A DNA stretch of 64,000 nt. Origin: Thiohalophilus sp. (GTDB lineage: Bacteria; Pseudomonadota; Gammaproteobacteria; UBA6429; Thiohalophilaceae). Below, one piece after another: positions 25,987-34,461 of this stretch; position 1 is the stretch's first letter, and the number at the start of each line of letters is the position of its first letter. The DNA is taken from the NCBI RefSeq assembly GCF_034522235.1, contig NZ_JAXHLN010000002.1, forward strand, positions 406,001 to 470,000, written 5' to 3'. A program made the translations under genes and the position numbers. Below the pieces are notes generated by a model. The model was not told the origin of the DNA. It searched no databases and saw only the letters and a program-made list of their open reading frames with translations.

Positions 25987-26079
25987 AAATAGTAGAGTCT
26001 ATCAGGTTGGGAGTGTGTCAAAATCCATGATAGGCTGCTTGCCCCGTTTGGGCAATCCCGCCCGCAATCCGGTACAGGA

Positions 26080-26316
26080 ATGATGACGATCGAGGTGAAA
26101 TTCTTTGCCAGCCTGCGCGAGCAGCTGGGCCGTGACGAGGCCAGCCTGGCGGCCACCAAATCGATGAGCGTGGCGGAGGTCTGGTCACAGGCGACCGACA
26201 ATGCTGATATGCCGGCCAACGTGCTGATGGCGTTGAACATGGCGTATGTGACTGCCGAAACAACGGTCAATGATGGCGATGAAGTGGCTTTTTTTCCGCC
26301 GGTGACCGGAGGCTGA
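26080..26316 (+). CDS. moaD: Molybdopterin synthase sulfur-carrier subunit MoaD
   Basis: A 78-residue ubiquitin-like protein (77 if the second ATG at 26083 is used). It begins TIEVKFFASLREQLG and ends AFFPPVTGG. The C-terminal diglycine becomes a thiocarboxylate that supplies sulfur to molybdopterin. Length and fold match the family. It is 2 bp upstream of moaE, so the two subunits are made together. Confidence 0.95.
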   Translation: MMTIEVKFFASLREQLGRDEASLAATKSMSVAEVWSQATDNADMPANVLMALNMAYVTAETTVNDGDEVAFFPPVTGG

Positions 26317-26318
26317 CG

Positions 26319-26756
26319 ATGCACAGTGAAATTCGCGAGCAACCTTTCGAGCCTTATGCCGAGCTGCTCAAATATCAGCAGGCCATGCAGGCCGCCGGGC
26401 GTTACGGGGCGACCGCAGTGTTTGTCGGCAGCATGCGGGATATTAACGAAGATGAGACCGTTACGGCCATGGAGCTGGAACACTATCCCGGCATGACCGA
26501 AACGTACCTGCACACCCTCGGCGTACAGGCCGCCGCCCACTGGGATTTGATCGACAGTCTGATTCTCCACCGCGTCGGTCGGGTCAAGCCCGATGACGCC
26601 ATCGTCCTGGTCGCAGTCTGGTCCGCGCACCGCAAGGACGCCTTTGAAGCCAGCCGTTATCTGATGGAAGAGCTTAAATCCAGCGCCCCGTTCTGGAAAA
26701 AAGAACAGACCCCCGAGGGTGAACGCTGGGTCGAAAACAACACCGCCGGGTATTAA
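26319..26756 (+). CDS. moaE: Molybdopterin synthase catalytic subunit MoaE
   Basis: A 145-residue subunit that converts cyclic pyranopterin monophosphate to molybdopterin using the MoaD thiocarboxylate. Family features are ATAVFVGSMRDINEDETV, MELEHYPGMTE, HRVGRVKPDDAIVLVAVWSAHRKDAFEAS and the catalytic-lysine segment APFWKKEQTPEGERWVE. It forms an operon with moaD. Confidence 0.96.
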   Translation: MHSEIREQPFEPYAELLKYQQAMQAAGRYGATAVFVGSMRDINEDETVTAMELEHYPGMTETYLHTLGVQAAAHWDLIDSLILHRVGRVKPDDAIVLVAVWSAHRKDAFEASRYLMEELKSSAPFWKKEQTPEGERWVENNTAGY

Positions 26757-26800
26757 ACCCCACCAACTCCTTTGATGGTTCTTTTCTCGCTTTCTGGAAA

Positions 26801-26900
26801 TTAACGCGGAGTTCGCAGAGGCGCAGAGACGCAGAGGAAACAAGCAATTTTATTATTTAACCCTCCGCGTCTCTGCGCCTCCGCGTCCTCCGCGTTTTTA
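26801..26900. repeat. Intergenic palindromic repeat (CGCAGAGG type)
   Basis: The left arm (26801-26838) is a run of short units such as CGCAGAGGCGCAGAGACG. The right arm (26863-26900) is its imperfect inverse (CGTCTCTGCGCCTCCGCG). The arms could form a long hairpin. The same unit type recurs at 43858-44030 and 45789-45972, always between genes and near 3' ends. Confidence 0.75.
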
Positions 26901-26933
26901 AACAGAGCCTGAATAGAATCCGCGTTGGTGGGA

Positions 26934-27491
26934 CTAGTCGTGCGGGGTGACGGAGGCTTTGTTGACTTTGAGGCTTTCGTCCACCGGGACCGGCAGGATT
27001 TCGAATTCCAGATTGTCGAGATCGCCCATGGCGTAGGTGGGTTCGGCGCCGATGCCGCCGACGGTGCCGGGATTGATGTACAGGGTATGACCCTGGCGGA
27101 TGTTGACGATCGGTTCGATCAGGGCGCGATGGTCGTGGCCGCAGCAGACGAGGTCCCATTCGCCGGTGGTGGCCATGGCCCGGGCGTAGTGCGGATAGTG
27201 AACAATAAAGATTTTTCGTCCGGCCAGTTCGAGGCCGGCGTCCTGGCCGTGATAGTGGATCACGCTGTCGGGATCGTAAGAGAGCCGGGCCATGCTGTAC
27301 ATGTCGCCGGTGTTGTTGCCATGGATGACATGCACCGGCAGCCCCAGGGGATTGAGTATGCGCAGGGTGGTGGGGGCGACCACATCACCGCAATGCAGTA
27401 CGGCCTCGGCGCCCCGCTGTTTGCCATCTTCCACCGCGGCCTTGAGCAGGAAACGGTTATCGTGACTGTCGGAGACAATACAGACTTTCAT
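26934..27491 (-). CDS. YfcE/MJ0936-type metallophosphoesterase
   Basis: A 185-residue calcineurin-like phosphodiesterase. The metal-binding motifs are in order: SDSHDN (D-x-H), LHCGDVV (GD), IHGNNT (GN), FIVHYPHYA (H) and CCGHDHRA (GHxH). The family hydrolyses phosphodiesters; the physiological substrate here is unknown. It is 43 bp downstream of the soluble pyrophosphatase on the same strand and may be cotranscribed. The C-terminal tail (after about 160) is longer than the minimal fold. Confidence 0.9.
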   Translation of the reverse strand: MKVCIVSDSHDNRFLLKAAVEDGKQRGAEAVLHCGDVVAPTTLRILNPLGLPVHVIHGNNTGDMYSMARLSYDPDSVIHYHGQDAGLELAGRKIFIVHYPHYARAMATTGEWDLVCCGHDHRALIEPIVNIRQGHTLYINPGTVGGIGAEPTYAMGDLDNLEFEILPVPVDESLKVNKASVTPHD

Positions 27492-27534
27492 GGCAGAAGC
27501 GTTTTGCTAACGTTAATGGAGTAACGTTGGTTTA

Positions 27535-28083
27535 TCAGAAGCAGGGTTTTTCCGGGGCATTGTTATAACGCTCAATGGAGTCCAGAATTTCCTGATGGGC
27601 GGCCTGTTTGTCACCCCAGCCATCGATCTTGACCCACTTGCCTTCTTCGAGATCCTTGTAATGTTCGAAAAAGTGGGCCATCTGATCCAGCAGCTGTTGC
27701 GGCATGTCCGTGGGGGAGTCGGCCTTGTCGTAGAGCTGGCATAGTTTGGTAATCGGCACGGCCAGCAACTTGGCATCGGGACCGGCTTCATCGGTCATTT
27801 TCAAAATACCGATGGGACGACAGCGCACCACCGAGCCGCTGATGAGGGGCATGGGGGTCACTACCAGAACATCGACCGGATCGCCGTCCTCGGACAGGGT
27901 ATGGGGCACATAACCGTAGTTGCAGGGATAATGCATGGCGGTGTTCATGAAACGGTCCACGAACATGGCGCCGGTGTCCTTGTCCACTTCGTATTTGACC
28001 GGATCGCTGTGGGCCGGGATCTCGATAATGACGTTGATGTTCTCGGGAATATTCTTGCCGGAATCGACTCTGTCCAGATTCAT
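27535..28083 (-). CDS. ppa: Soluble inorganic pyrophosphatase (family I)
   Basis: A 182-residue cytoplasmic enzyme that hydrolyses pyrophosphate to phosphate. Motifs are [43 protein letters not shown] (the D-G-D-P-x-D metal site) and [23 protein letters not shown]. It is divergent from the membrane pyrophosphatase gene, with a 212-bp interval between them that shows no further feature. Having both enzymes lets the cell either waste or conserve the energy of pyrophosphate. Confidence 0.96.
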   Translation of the reverse strand: MNLDRVDSGKNIPENINVIIEIPAHSDPVKYEVDKDTGAMFVDRFMNTAMHYPCNYGYVPHTLSEDGDPVDVLVVTPMPLISGSVVRCRPIGILKMTDEAGPDAKLLAVPITKLCQLYDKADSPTDMPQQLLDQMAHFFEHYKDLEEGKWVKIDGWGDKQAAHQEILDSIERYNNAPEKPCF

Positions 28084-28295
28084 TACTTAAGCCTCGAAAT
28101 GGTATCTGATGGGCTGCCAGGGCCGCGAACGCGGAAGAATGTCCGGCGCGACGGGCAGCAAACGAGGAACATTCTACCAGCCCGGGGCCAAAACAGAAAC
28201 GTCAGGTGATTGCCAGCCAGTCTCCCTTTGGGTAATGTGGAGAAGCCGTATCGCTGTACCCGTCAGAATCAATAACAACATTCAAAGGGGGAGAT

Positions 28296-30299
28296 ATGTC
28301 GCTCACACTGGTACCACCGATTATCGGGGCCTTTGGCCTGATGGCGGCCCTGTTGGTTTTCTATCGCATCAGTCGCCATCCGGCCGGCGATAGTCGCCTG
28401 CAGGAGATTGCGGGAGAAATCCATCGTGGTGCCATGGTATTTTTGCGTCGCGAATATCTGCAGTTGACCCTGTTTTCCGTGGTGGTGGCTGTACTCCTCT
28501 ATGTCTATCTGGGCGTGGGGACTACCGTATCGTTCGTGGTCGGTGCCGTCTGTTCGGCCGGTGCCGGTTATATCGGTATGCAGGCGGCCACCTATGCCAA
28601 TGTGCGCACCACCCACGCCGCCAACACATTTGGTGCCGGCCGGGCCCTGAGCGTGGCGTTTTCCGGCGGTGCGGTGATGGGGCTGACGGTGGCGGCGCTG
28701 GGACTGCTTGGACTGGGTGCGCTGTTTGTTGTTTACGGCGGCGATCCCCAGGGTTCTCACGTGATTCACGGTTTCGGCATGGGCGCCTCGTTGGTGGCCC
28801 TGTTTTCCCGTGTTGGCGGGGGTATCTTCACCAAATCGGCCGATGTGGGGGCGGATCTGGTGGGTAAGTTCGAGGCCGGTATTCCCGAGGATGATCCGCG
28901 CAATCCCGGGGTGATCGCCGACAACGTGGGCGATAACGTCGGTGATGTTGCTGGCATGGGCTCGGATATTTTCGAATCCTACTGCGGCGCGATGATCGCC
29001 ACCCTGGCACTGGCGGCCGTCATGTCCGAGGCCGCCCTGGCCCGGCTGGGAACCCAGTCGACCCTGATGTTCCTGCCCCTGGCGTTAAGCAGTATGGGTC
29101 TGTTGTGTGTGTTGGTCGGCATTGCCGTGATGCGCCTGTACCAGAACCGGGGTGCTCAGCAGGCGATTCGTTATTCATTGCTCGGTACCGCCATGCTGTT
29201 TATGCTCGGCGCCTGGTTTGTCATCAGCGCGCTCGATGTGCATGTCGATGTCTGGTTCTGTGTCTTGCTGGGGGCCGGCGGCGGCATGGTGATTGGCCTG
29301 TCCACCGAGTATTACACTGCCGGCAAGCCGGTGCGGCACCTGGCCGAATCCTCCCAGACCGGGGCGGCCACCGTCATCATTACCGGCCTGGCGACCGGTT
29401 TTCGTTCGGTATTGTTCCCGGTGTTGAGTATCGCGGTGATTATTTTCCTTGCCAGTCATTGGGTCGGGCTCTACGGCGTGGGTATCGCGGCGGTGGGGAT
29501 GCTGGCGACCGTCGGGATGACCATGGCCATCGATGCCTATGGGCCGGTGGCGGATAACGCCGGCGGCATCGCCGAGATGGCGGAGCTCGGCGAGGAGACC
29601 CGCGAGATTACCGATGCCCTGGATCGCGTCGGCAATACCACCGCGGCCATCGGCAAGGGGTTTGCTATCGGCGCCGCGGCGCTGGCTGCCCTGACCCTGA
29701 TCACCGCGTTTATCCAGACGGTAGCCCATGATCGGCCCGATTTCAGCCTGCATCTGGGCCAGCCGGAGGTCCTGGTGGGGATGTTCATCGGCGGGATTTT
29801 CCCGTTTCTGGTGACCTCCATGACCCTGACCGCCGTGGGCGATGCGGCCTATACGATGATCCAGGAGATCCGGCGGCAGTTCCGCGAGATACCGGGATTG
29901 ATGGACGGCACCGCCAAACCGGACACGGACCGCTGTATCACGATTGCCACCGACGCCGCTCTGCGCAAGATGTTACTGCCCGGCGGCATGGCGGTCGCCG
30001 CGCCACCCCTGGTCGGTTTTCTGATCGGCCCGGAGGCACTGGGCGGCATGCTCGGTGGCGCGCTGGTTACCGGTGTCTTGCTGGCGTTGATGATGTCCAA
30101 CGCCGGCGGGGCCTGGGATAACGCCAAAAAGTATATCGAAGGCGGCGAACTTGGCGGCAAGGGTTCCGAGAATCACAAATCGGCCATCGTCGGCGATACG
30201 GTGGGCGATCCGTTCAAGGATACCTCCGGGCCCTCCATGAACATCCTGATCAATGTGCTGGCGATTGTCAGTCTGGTGATCGCGCCGCTGTTGAGTTAG
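28296..30299 (+). CDS. hppA: Membrane-bound ion-translocating pyrophosphatase
   Basis: A 667-residue protein with about 16 spans. It couples pyrophosphate hydrolysis to proton or sodium export. Substrate-site motifs are [20 protein letters not shown] and [20 protein letters not shown], with the late [12 protein letters not shown] and [14 protein letters not shown]. The segment [10 protein letters not shown] has Ala where potassium-independent enzymes have Lys, so potassium dependence is predicted. Ion specificity (H+ or Na+) cannot be read with confidence. The ribosome site AAAGGGGGAG precedes the ATG. It is divergent from ppa. Confidence 0.96.
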   Translation: MSLTLVPPIIGAFGLMAALLVFYRISRHPAGDSRLQEIAGEIHRGAMVFLRREYLQLTLFSVVVAVLLYVYLGVGTTVSFVVGAVCSAGAGYIGMQAATYANVRTTHAANTFGAGRALSVAFSGGAVMGLTVAALGLLGLGALFVVYGGDPQGSHVIHGFGMGASLVALFSRVGGGIFTKSADVGADLVGKFEAGIPEDDPRNPGVIADNVGDNVGDVAGMGSDIFESYCGAMIATLALAAVMSEAALARLGTQSTLMFLPLALSSMGLLCVLVGIAVMRLYQNRGAQQAIRYSLLGTAMLFMLGAWFVISALDVHVDVWFCVLLGAGGGMVIGLSTEYYTAGKPVRHLAESSQTGAATVIITGLATGFRSVLFPVLSIAVIIFLASHWVGLYGVGIAAVGMLATVGMTMAIDAYGPVADNAGGIAEMAELGEETREITDALDRVGNTTAAIGKGFAIGAAALAALTLITAFIQTVAHDRPDFSLHLGQPEVLVGMFIGGIFPFLVTSMTLTAVGDAAYTMIQEIRRQFREIPGLMDGTAKPDTDRCITIATDAALRKMLLPGGMAVAAPPLVGFLIGPEALGGMLGGALVTGVLLALMMSNAGGAWDNAKKYIEGGELGGKGSENHKSAIVGDTVGDPFKDTSGPSMNILINVLAIVSLVIAPLLS

Positions 30300-30454
30300 C
30301 CGAGGTGAGCAAAATTGCGGCGGATTCACATTGACTTGAACAATGTCAGGGATTAGTTTTAATCAACATGTACACAGGCCCCCGGTCTGTTTAACAACAA
30401 GAATTTCAATGCAATCCTGATTCAGACAAATACAGCCAACGGAGTTAGATAACA

Positions 30455-31714
30455 ATGAGAATCGTATTAATTGGTGCGCCGGGTGGCGGCAAAGGCACCC
30501 AGGCCAAACTGCTGGTAGAAAAATACGGGATTCCGCAGATTTCAACCGGCGATCTGCTACGCGAAGCCGTCTCCAAAGGAACCCCGCTCGGTATGCAGGC
30601 CAAGGCGGCGATGGATGCCGGCCAGCTGGTCTCCGACGATATCGTGCTGGGGATGATTCGCGATCGTCTCTCTCGTCCCGATACCGACAAGGGCTTTATT
30701 CTGGACGGCTTCCCGCGCAATACGGCCCAGGCCGAATCGCTCGATAAACTGCTCGGCGATATGGGCAAGCCGCTGCAGGTCAGTCTGCTGATCGATGTGG
30801 ACAAGAATGTGCTGGTCAAGCGACTGACCGGGCGCCGTACCTGCAGCTCTTGCGGCCAGATGTATAACATCTATTTTTCCCCGCCGCGGATCGAGGGAGT
30901 TTGTGACAAGTGCGGCGGCAAGCTGACCCGGCGCGAGGACGACAACGAAGAGACCATCCGCCAGCGTCTGGATGTTTATGAGGAACAGACCGCGCCACTG
31001 ATAGACTACTATCGTCGCCAGGGTAAATTGCGGACTGTTCAGGGCGTCGGCGAGATCAGCGACATATTCGCTGCCGTGGAGCGCATTTTGGCCAGCCTGC
31101 CTGGCACGGAAACCGCTGCCGCCACGCCGGCAGTCAAAAAAGCCGTCAGCAAGAAGAAGACGGCCAAGAAGAAGACCGCGGCGAAGAAGAAAACCGGCGG
31201 CAAGAAAAAGGCCACCAAGAAGAAAACCGTCAAGAAGAAGGCTACCAAGAAGAAGGCTACCAAGAAGAAGATAGCCAAGAAGAAGGCCGCCAAGAAGAAG
31301 GTCGCCAAGAAGAAGGCCGCCAAGAAGAAGGTCGCCAAGAAGAAGGCCGCCAAGAAGAAGGTCGCCAAGAAGAAGGTCGCCAAGAAGAAGGCTACCAAGA
31401 AGAAGGCCGCCAAGAAGAAGGCCGCCAAGAAGAAGGCCGCCAAGAAGAAGGCCGCCAAGAAGAAGGCCGCCAAGAAGAAGGTCGCCAAGAAGAAGGCCGC
31501 CAAGAAGAAGGCCGCCAAGAAGAAGGTAGCCAAGAAGAAGGCTACCAAGAAGAAGGCCGCCAAGAAGAAGGTGGCCAAGAAGAAGGCTACCAAGAAGAAG
31601 GCCGCCAAGAAGAAGGTGGCCAAGAAGAAGGCCAAGAAAAAGGCCGCCAAGAAGAAGGCGAAAAAGAAAGCCAAAAAGAAAGCCAAAAAGAAAAGTGCCA
31701 GAAAACGGCGCTAA
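30455..31714 (+). CDS. adk: Adenylate kinase with a long lysine/alanine-rich C-terminal tail
   Basis: The product is 419 residues, about twice the normal length. Residues 1-215 are a complete adenylate kinase: P-loop G7-A-P-G-G-G-K13-G-T, DGFPRN, and a LID with four cysteines (C130, C133, C150, C153) that should bind zinc. Residues from about 227 to the end are an almost pure run of KKKxA units (mostly [10 protein letters not shown] and TKKKA). They are encoded by a 15-bp tandem repeat at about 31135-31711. The tail resembles histone H1-like and AlgP tails and would bind DNA or RNA. The frame is continuous with no internal start needed. An IS256 copy lies 10 bp after the stop. Confidence 0.93.
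   Translation: MRIVLIGAPGGGKGTQAKLLVEKYGIPQISTGDLLREAVSKGTPLGMQAKAAMDAGQLVSDDIVLGMIRDRLSRPDTDKGFILDGFPRNTAQAESLDKLLGDMGKPLQVSLLIDVDKNVLVKRLTGRRTCSSCGQMYNIYFSPPRIEGVCDKCGGKLTRREDDNEETIRQRLDVYEEQTAPLIDYYRRQGKLRTVQGVGEISDIFAAVERILASLPGTETAAATPAVKKAVSKKKTAKKKTAAKKKTGGKKKATKKKTVKKKATKKKATKKKIAKKKAAKKKVAKKKAAKKKVAKKKAAKKKVAKKKVAKKKATKKKAAKKKAAKKKAAKKKAAKKKAAKKKVAKKKAAKKKAAKKKVAKKKATKKKAAKKKVAKKKATKKKAAKKKVAKKKAKKKAAKKKAKKKAKKKAKKKSARKRR
31135..31711 (+). repeat. 15-bp coding tandem repeat in the adk tail
   Basis: More than thirty tandem units of the type AAGAAGAAGGCCGCC, with variants ending GTCGCC, GCTACC or GTGGCC, encode [10 protein letters not shown] and KKKAT. Variation is mostly at the last two codons, so the array grew by unit duplication followed by point change. 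Near 31621-31705 the units degenerate to shorter KKKAK forms. Such an array is prone to length change. Confidence 0.9.
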
Positions 31715-31723
31715 CCAATAAAG

Positions 31724-33051
31724 GAGACTGTAAATAATTCTGTGTAACTGCCCGCTTAGAACTGCTCCGGCATTCTGTCCGGGAATTCAATCATAAAGCG
31801 ATTGAGCGCGTTCTTCCAATGGTGAATGGGCATGGTCCATTTTTTCGATGCCGCCTGGATGGCCAGGTAGACGACCTTGAGGGCGGATTCATCGTTAGGG
31901 AAAACCTTGCGATTTTTGACCGCCTTGCGGATCACGCTGTTCAGTGATTCGATGGCGTTGGTCGTGTAGATCACCCGACGGATGTCATCCGGATAGTCGA
32001 ACAGGGTAATCAGGTTGGGCCAGTGTCGCCGCCAGCTGGCACTGATCGACGGGAACTGATCATCCCAGCGAGCCGCAAAGGCGTCGAGCTCCTGCTCGGC
32101 TTCGGCCACCGTCAGGGAGGTGTAGATCTTTTTCAAATCCGCGGCGACCGCCTTGCGCTGTTTCCAGGCCACGAACTTCAGCGAGTTGCGCACCATGTGG
32201 ACGATACACAGCTGGATTTTTGTTTTGGGGTAGACGGTATTGATCGCCTCGGGGAAGCCGGTCAGACCGTCCACGGCGGCGATAAAGATATCCCGGACAC
32301 CCCGCTGCTGGAGTTCGGTCAACACGGACAACCAGAACTTAGCCCCCTCGTTCTCATTGAGCCAGAGCCCCAGCAGTTCTTTCTGGCCGTCCAGGTTGAT
32401 ACCCAGCGCCAGATAGATGGCCTTGTTGCTGACCCGCTTGTCCTGGCGGATCTTGATGTGGATGCAGTCCAGATAGACGATGGGATAGATCTCGTCCAGC
32501 GGTCGGCACTGCCACTGCTGCACTTCCTCAATCACCTGCGCGGTGACCTGGGAGATGAGCGTAGGGGAAACCTCGACGCCGTAGAGCTCTAGTAGCATGG
32601 CAACGATATCGCGGGTACTCATGCCCCGACTGTAGAGCGCCAGGATTTTATCGTTGAACATCGGCAGACGCGTCTGCCCCTTGGGAATAATGAGCGGCTC
32701 AAACTCGCCGTTACGGTCTCGAGGCACATCGAGGGTCAGTGCGCCCTGTTCGCCTTTGAGGGTTTTGGCGCTATACCCGTTACGGCTGTTGCCGGTGTTG
32801 TGGCCGGCTGTGGCGTGCTTGGGATAGCCGAGATGGTCAGTCATCTCGCCTTCGAGCATGGCCTCAAAGGCTTTTTGCTGAAGCTGCTGGGTCAATGCGG
32901 CAAGCTGTTCTGGCGTTTTGACTGCCTTGACCAGTTCTTCAAGCTGCGGGTCGAGATCGGTTTTGGTTTTTGTTCTTCTGCTCATGTGTCTTCTCCTTTA
33001 TTATCAAGGGTATGGGACTTTGAGCAGTTACACAATTTAATTTACAGTCTC
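31724..33051 (-). mobile_element. IS256-family insertion sequence, copy 1 (1328 bp)
   Basis: The ends are imperfect inverted repeats of about 28 bp beginning GAGACTGTAAAT. One transposase gene fills the element. The flanks are an 8-bp target duplication, CAATAAAG, at 31716-31723 and 33052-33059. Removing the element restores CAATAAAGGGGGG-CCCGG-CCCCCCTTTATTG, an ideal hairpin, so it inserted into the left arm of the adk terminator. Copy 2 at 34462-35789 is in the opposite orientation and has the same length. Confidence 0.95.
31756..32985 (-). CDS. IS256-family transposase, copy 1
   Basis: A 409-residue DDE transposase. IS256/MULE motifs are DHLGYPKHATAGHNTGNSRN, YSRGMSTRDIVAMLLELYG, VYLDCIHIKIRQDKRVSN (first Asp), FIAAVDGLTGFPEAI (second Asp) and VIYTTNAIESLNSVIRKAVK (Glu region). 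It is full length with no frameshift and identical in sequence to the copy at 34528-35757, so transposition was recent. A good ribosome site (AAGGAGAAG) precedes the ATG. Confidence 0.97.
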   Translation of the reverse strand: MSRRTKTKTDLDPQLEELVKAVKTPEQLAALTQQLQQKAFEAMLEGEMTDHLGYPKHATAGHNTGNSRNGYSAKTLKGEQGALTLDVPRDRNGEFEPLIIPKGQTRLPMFNDKILALYSRGMSTRDIVAMLLELYGVEVSPTLISQVTAQVIEEVQQWQCRPLDEIYPIVYLDCIHIKIRQDKRVSNKAIYLALGINLDGQKELLGLWLNENEGAKFWLSVLTELQQRGVRDIFIAAVDGLTGFPEAINTVYPKTKIQLCIVHMVRNSLKFVAWKQRKAVAADLKKIYTSLTVAEAEQELDAFAARWDDQFPSISASWRRHWPNLITLFDYPDDIRRVIYTTNAIESLNSVIRKAVKNRKVFPNDESALKVVYLAIQAASKKWTMPIHHWKNALNRFMIEFPDRMPEQF

Positions 33052-33083
33052 CAATAAAGGGGGGCCCGGCCCCCCTTTATTGA
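33052..33083 (+). terminator. Intrinsic terminator of adk, displaced by the IS256 insertion
   Basis: CAATAAAGGGGGG (33052-33064) and CCCCCCTTTATTG (33070-33082) form a perfect 13-bp stem around CCCGG. The A and T arms serve both strands. The hairpin now sits beyond the insertion sequence because the target duplication rebuilt its left arm. It should still stop transcription from either side, but adk transcripts now read into the IS first. Confidence 0.85.
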
Positions 33084-33138
33084 TCACGGCTCATTACTTG
33101 GTGCGCGCCTTGCTCATGGATAGTGGGAAGATACAGGC

Positions 33139-34293
33139 TTATTTGTGATAGCGGCGTCCCAGGATCTCGAGCAATATAACCAGTCGGCCGGACCACCATT
33201 CACGCAGACGTTGACGCCACGAGCGTATTTGCCACTCGGCCAGGGTGATTTCCCGGCATTGTGAAAAATCAGCTTCAAATAACTCTCTCACGTTCTGGCT
33301 GAATTCGTTGTCTTCAACTTCTTGATTGGCATCCAGATTCCAGCGCTGGTTCCAGCGATCCAGGTTGCTTGAGCCGATGGTGCACCAGTTATCACACAAT
33401 CCGATCTTGGCGTGTACAAAGCGGGGCTGATATTCGAATATGCGTACCCCGTGACGTAATAACCGGTGATAGAAACCGCGCGCGGCATGGGAGACCCAGG
33501 GATGGTCGCTTACCGGGCCGGGCAGTAGCAACCGGACATCGACCCCGGATCTGGCGCGTTGAGTCAGTCCCCGGCGAACCTTGCGCGAAGGAATAAAATA
33601 GGGTGTCGTCAGCCAGATTCTTTTCTCGGCGTTGCGCATTCGTTTGATAAAGGTGCGTTTAATTTCTTGTCGATGTAATCCGGCGGAGATCACGACTCGG
33701 CCGGACTGACCGGGTTTGAAGTGCTGTTCGAGACAGTCAGGCAGTTCGGGCGAGCTGCCGCGGACCGATTGCCAGGTCGTGCAAAACTGCTGCATCCAGT
33801 CGACAACCACGGGGCCCTCGATTTGCAGCATCACCTCGTGCCAGGCATGTTCCGGGTTGTACGGCGGATCGAAAGCGTCACTCAATCCCGCACCGCCGGT
33901 AAAGGCGATGAGATTATCGACCAGAAGCAATTTACGGTGATCGCGACGCAGACTGCGATAAAACTGGCGATAGTTCAGGGGATTATAGAATGTCAGTTGA
34001 ATGCCCCGGGCGAGCAGTCGCTCCCTGTCCAGTGGTTCAAGCTGTTGTGAACCGTAGTCATCCAGCAAAAGGTACACGGCCACGTCGCGCTGGCGAGCTG
34101 CGATCAGAGCGTCAATAAATCGGCGTGTGATATGGCCCGATTCGACCAGATAGAGTTCGAGCAGTATAAATTTTTCCGCCTGCCGGATGGCTTCCAACAT
34201 GGCAGGGTAAAACCGGCTGCCGTCAACCAGCAGACTGAATCGACAATCAGTATGCCAGTTAAAACGGTAAGCTTTTTCACGGCGTAATGGCAT
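33139..34293 (-). CDS. Cardiolipin synthase-like phospholipase D family protein
   Basis: The product is 384 residues with two HKD motifs: H119-R-K121-x4-D126 and H294-A-K296-x4-D301 (followed by IGSSNLDRW). There is no N-terminal membrane span pair, so it resembles ClsB-type cardiolipin synthases rather than ClsA. It would join phosphatidyl groups to make cardiolipin, probably at the inner membrane. It is the only gene between two inverted IS256 copies. The adk terminator and the rnd 3' end flank the segment, so the arrangement arose by two independent insertions. Confidence 0.85.
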   Translation of the reverse strand: MPLRREKAYRFNWHTDCRFSLLVDGSRFYPAMLEAIRQAEKFILLELYLVESGHITRRFIDALIAARQRDVAVYLLLDDYGSQQLEPLDRERLLARGIQLTFYNPLNYRQFYRSLRRDHRKLLLVDNLIAFTGGAGLSDAFDPPYNPEHAWHEVMLQIEGPVVVDWMQQFCTTWQSVRGSSPELPDCLEQHFKPGQSGRVVISAGLHRQEIKRTFIKRMRNAEKRIWLTTPYFIPSRKVRRGLTQRARSGVDVRLLLPGPVSDHPWVSHAARGFYHRLLRHGVRIFEYQPRFVHAKIGLCDNWCTIGSSNLDRWNQRWNLDANQEVEDNEFSQNVRELFEADFSQCREITLAEWQIRSWRQRLREWWSGRLVILLEILGRRYHK

Positions 34294-34461
34294 AAGTCAT
34301 CAATTGAGCAGATTGGCTGACTTTTACTGTAGACTCAAGTCGGGTGAGTGTTTATTACGGAAGGATAGATCGAATTCATCTGACACGCCACTGAGCGAGA
34401 ATCAATACATGTTGAATTCTGTGATTTTGTCAATTGGTGTAGCTCGGGTACTGGCCGATTT

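Noticed and set aside
31039..31686. Antisense protein rich in Phe, Ala and Leu opposite the adk tail
   Set aside because: It is the mirror of the lysine repeat; the AAG units read as CTT on the other strand. It has no ribosome site or family match.
31135..31711. CRISPR array or non-coding satellite
   Set aside because: The 15-bp units are tandem without spacers and stay in one coding frame from the adenylate kinase domain to the stop codon.
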